Shown in pieces: positions 47,361 to 56,790 of a stretch of DNA of 64,000 nt. Both the position numbers and the translations under genes were made by a program. Source of the DNA: Propionibacteriaceae bacterium (lineage in GTDB: Bacteria; Actinomycetota; Actinomycetes; Propionibacteriales; Propionibacteriaceae); assembly GCA_031261455.1 (NCBI GenBank), contig JAISJP010000019.1, positions 1-64,000 on the forward strand, in the 5' to 3' direction. Numbering within the stretch: the stretch's first letter is position 1; each line of letters opens with the position of its first letter. The notes beneath the pieces were generated by a model, which saw only the letters and a program-made list of their open reading frames with translations, ran no database searches and was not told where the DNA came from.

Positions 47361-48265
47361 CCCAACTCCTGCGCGAAAACGGCCTCATGCTTGCGGAATA
47401 CCGCCTGCCCGAACGCCACCAACACCAACGAGACCACGAGCCCGATGCCGGACCAGTACACCCAGTGGTTGGGCATCATCGTCCACATCTCGCCGTGCGC
47501 GCTGGTCAAGGGACCGGTGGTGGGTACCCAGAAGCCGTAATGGAACAGTTCTACCGCGATGGTCACTGGGTTGGCCATGTACACGTACCAAAGCCAGCGC
47601 GGAATCGCCTCGTTAACCATCGACCACTTGTAAATCACTGGAGACATCCAGAAGACCACCATGGATATCAGTTCGACAAAGTTCTGGGAGTCGCGGAACA
47701 TCACATTCCAAGCCGCGAACGCCAACCCCAGACCTAACGCCGACAGAGCCACCACCAACACCCCACCCATGATGGCGACGATGTTCAGCGGACCGGGCCT
47801 CCATCCAGTGACTACAGCGCCCACCAGCAGCACCACCACCTGAGGGAAGAAGTGAACCAAAGCCACCCACACGCTCGACACGGGAAACAGTTCGCGCGGA
47901 AGATATATCTTCCCGACCAAGGCCGCGTTGGCAACAATCGAGGTGGTGACGTTCATCAAAATCTCGTTGAACAAGTTGATCATGATGATGCCGGAGAACA
48001 GGTAGATGACGTAGTTGTCCATCCCATCACTCATCTTCATGAACTTGCCTGCGGCGAAGTAGAAGACGGTTAGTTGGACGACAGGCTTGACGTACGTCCA
48101 CATCATTCCCAGGATGGACCCGCGATAGCGGACGCGCAACTCCTTCTTGACGAGCAGGTCAAGCAGATACCACCACTTAGGGATGTCAACGATTCCGCGA
48201 CTGTGTCCGGGGGCACGCATCCCCTCGTCCCATGGTTTGACTGTCACCAGCGTCTCGCAATCCAA
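47357..48265 (-). CDS. wzm: Polysaccharide ABC exporter permease
   Basis: 302-residue ABC-2 type permease with six helices. IPKWWYLLDLLVKKELRVRY, then RGSILGMMWTYVKPVVQLTV, match the N-terminal interface helix of Wzm/TagG; NAALVGKIYLPRELFPVSSV and SPVIYKWSMVNEAIPRWLWY are also typical. Partner of Wzt, overlapping by four bases. The start is uncertain: TTG 48265 or ATG 48220 (MRAPGHS). Moves a lipid-linked finished glycan across the membrane. Confidence 0.92.
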   Translation of the reverse strand: MDCETLVTVKPWDEGMRAPGHSRGIVDIPKWWYLLDLLVKKELRVRYRGSILGMMWTYVKPVVQLTVFYFAAGKFMKMSDGMDNYVIYLFSGIIMINLFNEILMNVTTSIVANAALVGKIYLPRELFPVSSVWVALVHFFPQVVVLLVGAVVTGWRPGPLNIVAIMGGVLVVALSALGLGLAFAAWNVMFRDSQNFVELISMVVFWMSPVIYKWSMVNEAIPRWLWYVYMANPVTIAVELFHYGFWVPTTGPLTSAHGEMWTMMPNHWVYWSGIGLVVSLVLVAFGQAVFRKHEAVFAQELG

Positions 48266-48503
48266 GTCTCACTTCGCAGTGGTTGGTTGTCGCTGTAGCA
48301 CGCCGCGACCACCTGACACACAATGCTCCCTTTGATCCTAGCCGACGGACACGCAAGGACGCCATCGAGACACTGACCTGACGGTTGAGAAAGCCATAGA
48401 GTCAGCGGCGCTGCCAGCTCTTGACCACAGTGCCCTGCACTTGCGGCAAACTCGTCGCGACTCGCGACCGCTGATCGATATTCGCGCACAGGGGGCACAC
48501 TGC

Positions 48504-48509
48504 TAGGCT
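48504..48509 (+). promoter_or_regulatory. -10 box of leaderless GT2 transcript
   Basis: TAGGCT, 6 bases before GTG 48516. Confidence 0.45.
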
Positions 48510-48515
48510 GAGAAG

Positions 48516-49427
48516 GTGCAAAGTGACTTGGGCGTGCAAGTTCAGGCCGTCATCTACAACAACGAGCCGTGGACGGTTCACCGTGCGCTCACCTCGATTG
48601 CTAACGCGGCCCGCGTGTGTCGTGAGCAGCGCGGACAATTTGAACGTTTCAACGTGGCCCTCGGTGATGCCTCCCCACAACCAGTCCCAGCTGATGACGT
48701 GGTCGAGGAATGGCGAAACGAGTTCGCACGCGACTTTGACCTTTCCGTATCACGCTTCGGTTTCAACTCCGGCAGCGCTAGGGGTCACAACCTGTTGGCA
48801 AAAGACGCCACAGCCGACTTCTTGGTGCTCCTGAACCCGGATGTGATTCTCACCCCCAACTTCTTTATGGATGTGATGCGGCCTTTCAACGAGTTGGGCG
48901 ACGAGGCGGGAATCGCGGAGGCGCGGCAATCTCCCATCGAGCACTCCAAAGACTACGACGTTGAAACGGGAGAGACGTCATGGGCAACCGGTGCATGCAC
49001 CGTTATCCCTCGCGCAGTTTTCGAAGCCGTTGGAGGCTACGACGCCGACACGTTCTTTATGTACTGCGACGACGTTGATTTGTCATGGCGAGTGCGCCTG
49101 ACCGGTCGCAAAGTAATCTTCTTACCCGATGTGCCGGTCTTTCACGCCAAGCGACTGTCGCCAACGGGAGCTTGGCAGCCGACCTCTGCCGAGCGCTACT
49201 ATTCGGCCGAGGCCGCCCTGCTCATGGCATACAAGTGGAGCCAGCCAGCGATTCTCAAGCGAATCCTCACCCGATTCACGCTAGAACCGAACGACGTCCA
49301 ACACCGTGCTGCCGATGCCTTCAAGCAGCGTCGCAAGGACGGACGACTGCCTGTTCAGCTTGACCCAGAGCACACAGTGGCTCAGTTCATTGAGGGAAAC
49401 TATGGACCGCTTAGATACGTCATGTGA
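48516..49427 (+). CDS. Family 2 glycosyltransferase (rhamnosyltransferase-like)
   Basis: 303 residues. GT-A fold with VQAVIYNNEPWTVHRALTSI at the start, FNSGSARGHNLLAKDATADF, metal site VLLNPDVILTPNFF, TSWATGACTVIPRAVFEAVG and the acceptor DxD-like MYCDDVDLSWRVRLTGRKV, as in RfbF/WbbL-type rhamnosyltransferases. The EDVDL-like motif here reads DDVDL. GTG 48516 follows TAGGCT by 6 bases. First gene of a three-transferase plus-strand run. Confidence 0.88.
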   Translation: MQSDLGVQVQAVIYNNEPWTVHRALTSIANAARVCREQRGQFERFNVALGDASPQPVPADDVVEEWRNEFARDFDLSVSRFGFNSGSARGHNLLAKDATADFLVLLNPDVILTPNFFMDVMRPFNELGDEAGIAEARQSPIEHSKDYDVETGETSWATGACTVIPRAVFEAVGGYDADTFFMYCDDVDLSWRVRLTGRKVIFLPDVPVFHAKRLSPTGAWQPTSAERYYSAEAALLMAYKWSQPAILKRILTRFTLEPNDVQHRAADAFKQRRKDGRLPVQLDPEHTVAQFIEGNYGPLRYVM

Positions 49428-50727
49428 CACTGCAACCCGGCCCTTCCTGAGCATCGTCACCCGAACTCAGGGCACCCGTCCGGTGGCGCTGAAAGATGTG
49501 TTGCTCTGTCTCACCGGACAGACCGACACCGACTTTGAGTTGCTCATTATGGGGCACAAGTTGACCCCCGAGGGCCGCAAGAGCCTCGACCAAATCATCG
49601 GCGAAACGCCCGCCTGGCTACAGGCACGCATTCGTCTCATCCCGGTTGATGATGGCAATCGCACCCGCCCGCTCTGCGTGGGCTACGAGTCCGCCCGTGG
49701 CAGCTACATCGCCACTTTGGACGACGATGACTTGGTTTTCGACAACTGGGTTGAAGTATTTCGTGAGCTTGCCAAGGCCCATCCGGGCACGGTAATACAC
49801 GCAAACTGCGTGGCTCAAAACTGGGAACAGACTACCGACGCCCATGGTCGCAAGGGCCTGCGCGCGGCGGCGCCGCCTGACACCATTTACTGCATCCCGT
49901 TCAATTATCTAAACCAGCTGGCCACCAACTACTGCCCGCCGGTGTCGTTTGCGCTTCCCGCACACGCCTACCAAGAACTCGGCATCCGGTTCGACGAGAC
50001 GCTCACTACCACTGAAGACTGGGACTTGTTGATGCGCACCGTCCGGCAGTGCGGAGTGAGTGACTCGGACTCCGTCACCAGCATTTACCGCCTCTGGGTC
50101 AATGCTGAGAACTCTCACACGGTGCATGACGCCAAAGAGTGGGATACAAACTACCGCCGCATTCGAGACAAGTTCATGAGCGAACCCTGGGTCTTGCCAC
50201 CCGGCTACACCGACCAGATCGCAGAGCTTGTGCTTGCCCACGAAGGGGGACGCACTGCACAGTTGGCTGTGGAGCGAGATCCCGAACTCCTCATCGAAAC
50301 CGCAGCAGGTACGGTGTGGTTTGCGGCCACGCGGGACGTTCCGGGAAAGCGGGAGTGGTCATTTGCTGGCTTGCCTGACGAACCCGTCAACTGGCTGCGA
50401 CTGTTGCCAACACGCCAAGGTGGCGTCACGGTGCACGACTTGCGTATCACCCTCACGAACACTGAGGGCGCGCGGTCAACGTTTAGTCCGGCCAACGTTG
50501 CTCACAACGGCATCCGCGAAGGAAACTTGCTCCACTTCATCGGGGCCGCCCCTGAGCTCACCATCTCGTTGAAGTCCAGCCAGAGGTTCAAGACCATCAC
50601 CGTGTCGTACCTGCTGACTTCTCCTGTGAACAAGAACGTTGTCAAGGTCTTGACGCTGTTCTCTTGGCCGCGCATCCTCGCATACCGGCTGGCGAGAAAA
50701 CTCCTCGGAGTTGTCCGAGGTAGTTGA
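49402..50727 (+). CDS. Family 2 glycosyltransferase with C-terminal extension
   Basis: 441 residues from ATG 49402, which has GAGGGAA upstream and overlaps the preceding gene by 26 bases. GT-A domain: FLSIVTRTQGTRPVALKDVL, RTRPLCVGYESARGSYIATL leading to LDDDDLVFDNWVEV (DxD), and TTTEDWDLLMRTVRQCG near the acceptor site. The last ~160 residues form a separate beta-rich region of unknown role. Probably cotranscribed with its neighbours. Confidence 0.85.
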   Translation: MDRLDTSCDTATRPFLSIVTRTQGTRPVALKDVLLCLTGQTDTDFELLIMGHKLTPEGRKSLDQIIGETPAWLQARIRLIPVDDGNRTRPLCVGYESARGSYIATLDDDDLVFDNWVEVFRELAKAHPGTVIHANCVAQNWEQTTDAHGRKGLRAAAPPDTIYCIPFNYLNQLATNYCPPVSFALPAHAYQELGIRFDETLTTTEDWDLLMRTVRQCGVSDSDSVTSIYRLWVNAENSHTVHDAKEWDTNYRRIRDKFMSEPWVLPPGYTDQIAELVLAHEGGRTAQLAVERDPELLIETAAGTVWFAATRDVPGKREWSFAGLPDEPVNWLRLLPTRQGGVTVHDLRITLTNTEGARSTFSPANVAHNGIREGNLLHFIGAAPELTISLKSSQRFKTITVSYLLTSPVNKNVVKVLTLFSWPRILAYRLARKLLGVVRGS

Positions 50728-50728
50728 A

Positions 50729-51757
50729 ATGCCCGAGCCAACGCAGCAACCGAGCGTTTCTATCATCATGCCTGTGTTCAACGCCGAACACACCCTTGAT
50801 GTTGCCTTGGCCAGCGCCACCACTCAATCGTTGCCGTCCATCGAGATCGTGTGCGTGGACGACGGCTCCACTGACGCCAGTCGGGAGATTCTTGACCGCT
50901 GGGCGGCGCGCGACGCACGCATCCACATCTTAGCCCAGGCCAACTCTGGGGTTTCTGCCTCCCGCAACTTGGCCCTCGACCGTGTTCAAGGCGAGTTTGT
51001 GCTGTTCTTGGACTCCGACGACTGGATTGAGGAACACACGGCTGAGTTGTTGTTGGCTCGTGCCCGCACCCACGGTTCTGACATAGTGACCTACGGTGGG
51101 GTGTGTTTCCCGGGCGCTGGTTGGCCCCAGCGCTATCTCGACACGCGCGACTTCGAGTATGACGACACCAGAGCCGCCCTGTTGGGCGAAGTGGGGGCGT
51201 ATCCGTTGGTCAACAAGCTGGTGAAGCGCTCCCTAGTTGAGGACCATCAGCTTCGTTTCGATACCGCACTAGCATTGGGCGAGGATCACGCCTTCTGGTT
51301 CTGCGCCTTTCCGCACGCCCGCAAGGTGTCTTTCGTTGCCGACAAGTTGTACCACTACCGGTGGAACGAGACTGGCTCTGCTGTGCAGCGAGTTGGCTCG
51401 CAAAACTCCCGAGTCTGGTCACATCTTGAGATGGTGCGTGCCGTTTGCGAATACTGGCGGGCGCAGGAGTTCTTCTCCGGGTATGAGCCTCAATTCCTCG
51501 CGTGGCTGGCTGAGTTGCTGTTCCGGGACGCCACCATGTTGCCTCGCAGCGAACGCGAACTCTTCGCCATGGCTTTGGGTGTTGAGATGCAACGAAGCGG
51601 GCTCAGCGCCCACCTGAGCGCCGCTGACGCCGATACCCAATACACGGTCCATGCCATGCTCCAAGCCAGTGGAATCGTGGCCAAACTGCGACTGGAGGCC
51701 CAAAACGGTGGCCTTGCCTCCCTCGGCTCGATGTTGCGCCGCCGACTAGGTCGCTAG
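50729..51757 (+). CDS. Family 2 glycosyltransferase
   Basis: 342 residues. Classic GT2 start: VSIIMPVFNAEHTLDVALAS, EIVCVDDGSTDASREILDRW, GVSASRNLALDRVQGEFVLF then LDSDDWIEE (DxD), and the lower-lobe ALGEDHAFWF. Similar to the capsule transferases CpsJ/EpsJ. ATG 50729 is preferred to TTG 50711, with GAGG eight bases upstream and only one base separating it from the previous stop codon. Last gene of the locus; a strong stem-loop follows. Confidence 0.88.
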   Translation: MPEPTQQPSVSIIMPVFNAEHTLDVALASATTQSLPSIEIVCVDDGSTDASREILDRWAARDARIHILAQANSGVSASRNLALDRVQGEFVLFLDSDDWIEEHTAELLLARARTHGSDIVTYGGVCFPGAGWPQRYLDTRDFEYDDTRAALLGEVGAYPLVNKLVKRSLVEDHQLRFDTALALGEDHAFWFCAFPHARKVSFVADKLYHYRWNETGSAVQRVGSQNSRVWSHLEMVRAVCEYWRAQEFFSGYEPQFLAWLAELLFRDATMLPRSERELFAMALGVEMQRSGLSAHLSAADADTQYTVHAMLQASGIVAKLRLEAQNGGLASLGSMLRRRLGR

Positions 51758-51815
51758 CCGCCCCTACTCTCGACTAGCCGCGAGCCCACGAGAGCACAAT
51801 AATAAACGAAACAGA

Positions 51816-51865
51816 GAAGCCCCGCACATTGGGTGACGCGAATGTCACCCAATGTGCGGGACTTC
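51816..51865 (-). terminator. Very strong stem-loop between convergent genes
   Basis: A 17-bp perfect stem (51821-51837 with 51844-51860) around a six-base loop, extended by GAAG/CTTC past one mismatch. On the minus strand it is followed by TCTGTTTCGTTTATTATTG, T-rich enough to act as terminator for the protease gene. It may serve the plus-strand transferase genes too. Confidence 0.8.
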
Positions 51866-51886
51866 CCTTGTGCTGTGATCTACCGA

Positions 51887-54529
51887 CTATTTCGGCAAGA
51901 TGCAGTAGGCGATGCTCTCCAACTCGTAAGCGCCCTTGCCAGACGCGTAGTCATAGGTGTTTACCACGTACGCCTTCTCATCCGGATCAGCAGTGTAGAA
52001 GTGAACACCCGTGTTGTGGTTGTAGAACCGGTAGAACGGAATTGTGCCGGGCTCCACGCATCCCTGCTCATTAGCTGTTCGTGTGTAAGCCACATACGAC
52101 GCACCCTCATACGAGTACTTAGCAGATAGGTGGGCCTTCACATATGCAATCTCATCGGGATCGGAACTGTAGAAATGCACGCCAACACCAGGCAAGTAGA
52201 AGCGGTGAACAACCACCTGATTAGATGCCGACACGCTCTGACCGGGAACAATTCGTCCAGCAGCGCCTTCTATGCTGAACTGATGCAGATTACCCACGAT
52301 GTAATCACGCTCTCCCGGATCACCAGTGTAGAAGTGCGCACCCGTAGCCGAGTTGTAGAAGCGGTACAAACCATTGCTCACCGCCCACAGGCCATTCGAA
52401 GTGCTGGCCACAGCCGTGTAACCCGCCGCAGCAGCCACTACACGGACAGTGAGCTCATTGCCCAAGTCGGCGGGGGCAACTTGGTAGGTTGGGTTGACCG
52501 CGTCAGCGATGGGCGATGCGCCCCTATACCACTGGTAGCTCAACTGAGCATCCGAAGGAGTGCGCGAGGCAACTGTTGCAGTCAGCGTAGCCCCAAGGTC
52601 TCCAAACCCCAAGATGGTCGGCGTAGCGAGACTGGCGTTTGGCGCGGTACGCGTCACGCTGAGCACAGCCTGTGTGCTGTTCACTGTCGTGACGGTCACG
52701 CTTACAGAACCTGAGTAAGAGCTGAAGGTATCGCCAGCCGCCAGATAAGCAACCTGAGTCGGCCCAGGGCCAGCAGAAACTCCGGCAGTCGCCTTCTTCA
52801 GTAGGATCGACTGCGCACCATCGGTGCGAGTAACTGCCACTCCAAGCGTTCCGCTGCCTGCAAGATTCTTGCGCAACTCAAACACGAAGTCCCACCCGGC
52901 ATGCGGATCGCTCGCGCTGGGATACATGTCACGGACAATTAGTGATTGCACCCCTGTGCCAGCCCCAACCGGAGCGGCCGCAAGCGTCACGCTGACGTTA
53001 GACGCACCGACATCAGCAACAGTGAGGGAAGGCCCTCTGCCCAGCACGTGAGCAGAGAACACTCGGGCGGCCATGAGTTCGTACTGGGAAGAAGAACCCA
53101 TGACATCCCACGCGTCCGCATACTCGCGGGTGTAGCAAGTTGCAGAGTTGTTTGACTGCGCCCAAGTGCCCGTTCCGTTGGCCTTAGGAGTACACACTTC
53201 AGTGTTGGAGTGTTCCCACCCGAGATTGTGACCGAATTCGTGAATGACAGTGCTGGTCATGTAGACCGGAATACTCGCGTCCCAACGCACAGTGATAATG
53301 CCGCCCGGGTATGGGCTTGGCTCAGAGGTTAGATTGGCATAACCCTGAGCACTATAACTAGAGCAGTCACGCGGTGCGTTCTCCAAAATCAACAGGTGCT
53401 TCCCAGTTGAAGCCGTGTAGTAGTTCTGATTGTGGCCAAATAATGAGGCCGCCTCGGTCCACAAGGCATCTTGTGAGGTGCCGGAACTGCCGCAGATGTT
53501 GTTCAGTTCCGCCTCTTGGAAGTTGACTATGTCGGCACTCCAAGTCTGCGAAGTCCATGTCGAGTACTTCGTCTCCAAGGTATCGAGAACTCCTTGGATG
53601 GTGGACTGCGAAAGCCAATTCGCCGACTCACCGGGATTCGAGGCCACAACAACATCAAAGGTGTGGGCAAAGGTTGCTTTACTTGCGCTGGCATCTACCA
53701 CAAAGTTCACGGCTGCCCACGAAGTGACCCCATTGGCCCAGGTCACGACGTATGCGTTGCCAGGGCCCTCAGCCAACGCGGGTGTTGACTGGCACGACCA
53801 CTGACTATTAGCAACAGTCGTGGAGCACAGCGTATTACCGTTGATGTCCTCCACTCTCAATGAGTAGCCGTTGACTCCAACGCCAGAGAACGTCGGCCTG
53901 TTCGTGGTAACCACTTGATCCTGCACCGGTGCCTGCACCGCAAGTACGGCGGTAGAAGCCGAGATGCGCACCACGTACTCCACTCTGTTCTCCCAGTTGC
54001 CGTAGTCCTGCACGGCAAGGCGATGGAGACCATTTGGCAATGATATCTGCGCGGCACAACTCCACGTACCGTTGCCCGCTGCCTTCACTTCGCAGTAGGT
54101 CACTTGCTCATCATGAGAGGTAACCACAACCCACATGTTTGGGGTTGCTCCGGTACCGGAGAAGGTTGGTTTCGCGGTAGTGATGGGGGCTGAGTTGCTG
54201 GGCGCAGTGACCTTGAGAGACACCGCATAGGCTTCGAGTTTCGGCGAAGTCGGCGGCTCGGGGAACCCGTCTGGCCTCTGGTGACTAATAGGCTGCGTCC
54301 AAGCCGGGGCGGCCCCAGCCACCGGCACGCCATCACTTGGAGTCACAGGTTCTTGCGTCCAAGGAATCACGTCGAAGATGCCGTCGCCGTAGTCCACCAC
54401 TTCGAGTGTGCTCGACTCAGAGTCGAGGGGCCCTTCCTCTTCTGCCCATACAGGCTGCGATGGCACCCATGACAATGTGGTAACCACCGCAACTGCGGAC
54501 AGCACTGCCAACTTCTTTCGCGTCTGCAT
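51887..54529 (-). CDS. Secreted metzincin-type metalloprotease with C-terminal DUF5648-like repeats
   Basis: 880 residues. Signal peptide 1-29 ending VWA. Two Ig-like modules (about 105-190 and 195-280, each with TTxxPTFSGxG). The protease domain (about 285-500) has HEFGHNLGWEH (His430, Glu431, His434, His440), the zinc site of metzincins, and a Met-turn-like DAWDVMGSS; the arrangement resembles peptidase family M11. An Ig-like domain with LSYQWYRGASPI follows (about 650-730). The end holds three repeats with VHFYSSDPDEIAYV-like cores (AHFYTGDPGE, VHFYSSDPDE, VHFYTADPDE), as in DUF5648. No LPXTG or membrane anchor. AAGGGG precedes ATG 54529. Target unknown. Confidence 0.83.
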   Translation of the reverse strand: MQTRKKLAVLSAVAVVTTLSWVPSQPVWAEEEGPLDSESSTLEVVDYGDGIFDVIPWTQEPVTPSDGVPVAGAAPAWTQPISHQRPDGFPEPPTSPKLEAYAVSLKVTAPSNSAPITTAKPTFSGTGATPNMWVVVTSHDEQVTYCEVKAAGNGTWSCAAQISLPNGLHRLAVQDYGNWENRVEYVVRISASTAVLAVQAPVQDQVVTTNRPTFSGVGVNGYSLRVEDINGNTLCSTTVANSQWSCQSTPALAEGPGNAYVVTWANGVTSWAAVNFVVDASASKATFAHTFDVVVASNPGESANWLSQSTIQGVLDTLETKYSTWTSQTWSADIVNFQEAELNNICGSSGTSQDALWTEAASLFGHNQNYYTASTGKHLLILENAPRDCSSYSAQGYANLTSEPSPYPGGIITVRWDASIPVYMTSTVIHEFGHNLGWEHSNTEVCTPKANGTGTWAQSNNSATCYTREYADAWDVMGSSSQYELMAARVFSAHVLGRGPSLTVADVGASNVSVTLAAAPVGAGTGVQSLIVRDMYPSASDPHAGWDFVFELRKNLAGSGTLGVAVTRTDGAQSILLKKATAGVSAGPGPTQVAYLAAGDTFSSYSGSVSVTVTTVNSTQAVLSVTRTAPNASLATPTILGFGDLGATLTATVASRTPSDAQLSYQWYRGASPIADAVNPTYQVAPADLGNELTVRVVAAAAGYTAVASTSNGLWAVSNGLYRFYNSATGAHFYTGDPGERDYIVGNLHQFSIEGAAGRIVPGQSVSASNQVVVHRFYLPGVGVHFYSSDPDEIAYVKAHLSAKYSYEGASYVAYTRTANEQGCVEPGTIPFYRFYNHNTGVHFYTADPDEKAYVVNTYDYASGKGAYELESIAYCILPK

Positions 54530-54663
54530 AAAACGATCCCCTTCGACCCGCAAGAAAGTAATATTGCAAGTCTAGCCTCAATAAGGGGTATCCCACACCT
54601 CTTTTTGCCACTTGGGGCAGCTCTCCCCATCGGCACCCGCACCACGTCTCACCGTCGTGCGGG

Positions 54664-56556
54664 CTAGCGACGCTTGTGGTGGGTACTTTCTGGCACGAAC
54701 TGGATTGTGGACTCTTCGGAGTAGATGTCGTCAATCACCTCAGTGAAGTGTTCAATGACCGTGCCACGACGAACCTTCAGGCTCGGCGTTACCTCGTCCA
54801 ACTCGAGAGAAAGATCGCGGTCAAGGATCACGTACTTCTTGATGGTCTCCCACTTCTCCAGTTTGCGGTTGGCGCGACGGATGCAGCGGTCGATGGAGTG
54901 ACGGATCTCGGGAAGCTGGGTCAAGCGTGCGTAGTCAAGCTCCTGTCCGCGACGCTTGGCCCACGTCTCGATGGAGTCTTGGTCAAGGATGATGAGTGCG
55001 GACGCAAACTGGTGGCCCTCGCCCAGCACAATCGCCTGCGCGGCGTAGGGGGTGTTTGCCATGATGGTGTTCTCCACCTTTTGCGGGGCGATGTACTTGC
55101 CGTTGCTGGTCTTCAGCAGGTCCTTCTTGCGGTCCGTGATCTTCAGGTAGCCCTGGGCGTCGATCTCGCCGATGTCACCGGAGTGGAACCAGCCGTCAAC
55201 AAACGTCTCGGCGCTGAGCTCCGGCAGGTTAGCGTAGGCACGCGCCACGATTGGACCCTTGATGAGCACCTCGCCGTCGTCAGCGATCTTCATCTCAATG
55301 CCGGGCAGCGGTTGACCCACCGTGCCGAAGTGCGGGTGCCGGTCATGATCGACGGCGGCAATCGCTGAGGTCTCGGAGAGGCCGTAGCCCTCGATCAGCG
55401 TCAGACCAGCGGAGTAGAACCACTCCTGCACCTGGCTTGACAGTTTGGCGGAACCGGACACCATGAAGCGCATCCGTCCGCCCATCTTCTCGCGCAACTT
55501 CGAGTAAACCAGCTTGTCAGACACGCCGTACTTGAGCCGGAGCCCAAAGGGGAGCTTCTTGCCCTCGATGCGATACGGGCGCGACTCGCGGCCAACGGCG
55601 AACGCCCAGCGGCTGATGCGGCCCTTGATGCCACGCTTGGGGTACATGGTGATGACGGCGGCACGGATCTTCTCAAAGATGCGCGGTACGCCGATCATCA
55701 CGGTGGGGTGCACCTCGCCGACACCGGCGACGATGCGGTTCACGCGGCCATCAATCGCGGCCTCACAACCGACGGCGATCTGCGCCGACAGCAGGTCGCG
55801 GCCGAAGACGTGCGCCAGCGGCAGCCAGATGTAAAGCATGTCCGTTGGGTAGATCAGGTCAATGTTGTCCACCGCGATGCCCTCGTACGTCCACGCGCCG
55901 TGCGTGATCTCCACGCCCTTCGGGGTGCCCGTGGTGCCGGACGTGTAGATGAGGGTGGACAGGTCGTCGCGTGTGATGGAGGCGATGGAGGCGTCCAGCT
56001 TGCCCGGGTTCTCCGCCAACCACTTGGGGCCGAGCGTCTGCAGCGCGTCCCAAGTGATCACGCGGTCATCCGGGGTAAGGCCGGGCTCGCGGTCGTCAAT
56101 GATGAGGATGATGTGGCGGATCTGCTTGTCCAGTGCGGCTCGTCCCTGAATCTTGGCAAGCTGCTCGGCGTTCTCCACCAAGATGAAGGCAGCCGCAGAG
56201 TCGGTGAGGATGTACTCCTCGTCCTCGGGTTTGGTGGACGGATACACGGTGGTGGTGACGCCACCGGTCGCGGCGATGGCAAGGTCGGCGAGCACCCACT
56301 CGATGCGCGTGTTGCAGGCCAGCGCCACCTTCTCGCCCTTGGCCAAGCCGAGAGCAAGCAAGGCACCTGCGATGACGTCAACCTTCGCCTTGGCCTGCGC
56401 CCAAGTGAGCGTCAACCACTGCTCCGGCTCGGTGTATGCCGGGTAGAAAAACGCGGTGACGTTGGGGGACGCCGCCACCCGGCGACGGAACATGTCTGCA
56501 TAAGAGTTGGCCGATGCGGCCACCAACTCTGCTCTCTTCGCTTCTACTGCGGTCAT
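54664..56556 (-). CDS. Long-chain acyl-CoA synthetase
   Basis: 630-residue AMP-forming ligase that activates fatty acids with ATP and CoA. Motifs in order: LIYTSGTTGTPKGVEITHGA (P-loop-like A3), LPLAHVFGRDLLSAQIAVGC, FMVSGSAKLSSQVQEWFYSA, LIEGYGLSETSAI (A5), DGWFHSGDIGEIDAQGYLKI (A7) and DRKKDLLKTSNGKYIAPQKV (A8/A10). Similar to FadD15-type enzymes of actinobacteria. Of several ATGs, 56556 has GGAGA at a workable distance. A palindromic operator lies 24-66 bases upstream. Confidence 0.93.
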   Translation of the reverse strand: MTAVEAKRAELVAASANSYADMFRRRVAASPNVTAFFYPAYTEPEQWLTLTWAQAKAKVDVIAGALLALGLAKGEKVALACNTRIEWVLADLAIAATGGVTTTVYPSTKPEDEEYILTDSAAAFILVENAEQLAKIQGRAALDKQIRHIILIIDDREPGLTPDDRVITWDALQTLGPKWLAENPGKLDASIASITRDDLSTLIYTSGTTGTPKGVEITHGAWTYEGIAVDNIDLIYPTDMLYIWLPLAHVFGRDLLSAQIAVGCEAAIDGRVNRIVAGVGEVHPTVMIGVPRIFEKIRAAVITMYPKRGIKGRISRWAFAVGRESRPYRIEGKKLPFGLRLKYGVSDKLVYSKLREKMGGRMRFMVSGSAKLSSQVQEWFYSAGLTLIEGYGLSETSAIAAVDHDRHPHFGTVGQPLPGIEMKIADDGEVLIKGPIVARAYANLPELSAETFVDGWFHSGDIGEIDAQGYLKITDRKKDLLKTSNGKYIAPQKVENTIMANTPYAAQAIVLGEGHQFASALIILDQDSIETWAKRRGQELDYARLTQLPEIRHSIDRCIRRANRKLEKWETIKKYVILDRDLSLELDEVTPSLKVRRGTVIEHFTEVIDDIYSEESTIQFVPESTHHKRR

Positions 56557-56579
56557 CATCTCTCCAGTCATCAAACAAG

Positions 56580-56622
56580 AAACCTACGGCTACGTAACCA
56601 TAGGCTACGCTACCGTAGGTTT
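56580..56622. promoter_or_regulatory. Composite palindromic operator upstream of the acyl-CoA synthetase
   Basis: Outer arms AAACCTACGG (56580-56589) and CCGTAGGTTT (56613-56622) are a perfect 10-bp inverted repeat. Inside, on the minus strand, two CTAYG-N4-CGTAG palindromes follow each other (CTACGGTAGCGTAG and CTATGGTTACGTAG). This is the style of TetR-family fatty-acid regulators. No regulator gene is adjacent. Confidence 0.6.
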
Positions 56623-56790
56623 CCGCAACTTTGTAGCAACCCCACATAACAATTGCCATGTTGTTGTAGGAAAGTGACCTCTACCGCGGTGCTGGACGGA
56701 TTCCCCGCTTACGCGCTCAGCGGACATCCCCCTTCGTCACCGTGCGCGCGTCCCCTGCCCGTCATCCTGCGCTCTAGGAGCAGAGTCCAC

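Noticed and set aside
55708..56649. 313-codon open frame antisense to the acyl-CoA synthetase
   Set aside because: No recognisable domain, and the opposite strand encodes every motif of an AMP-forming ligase.
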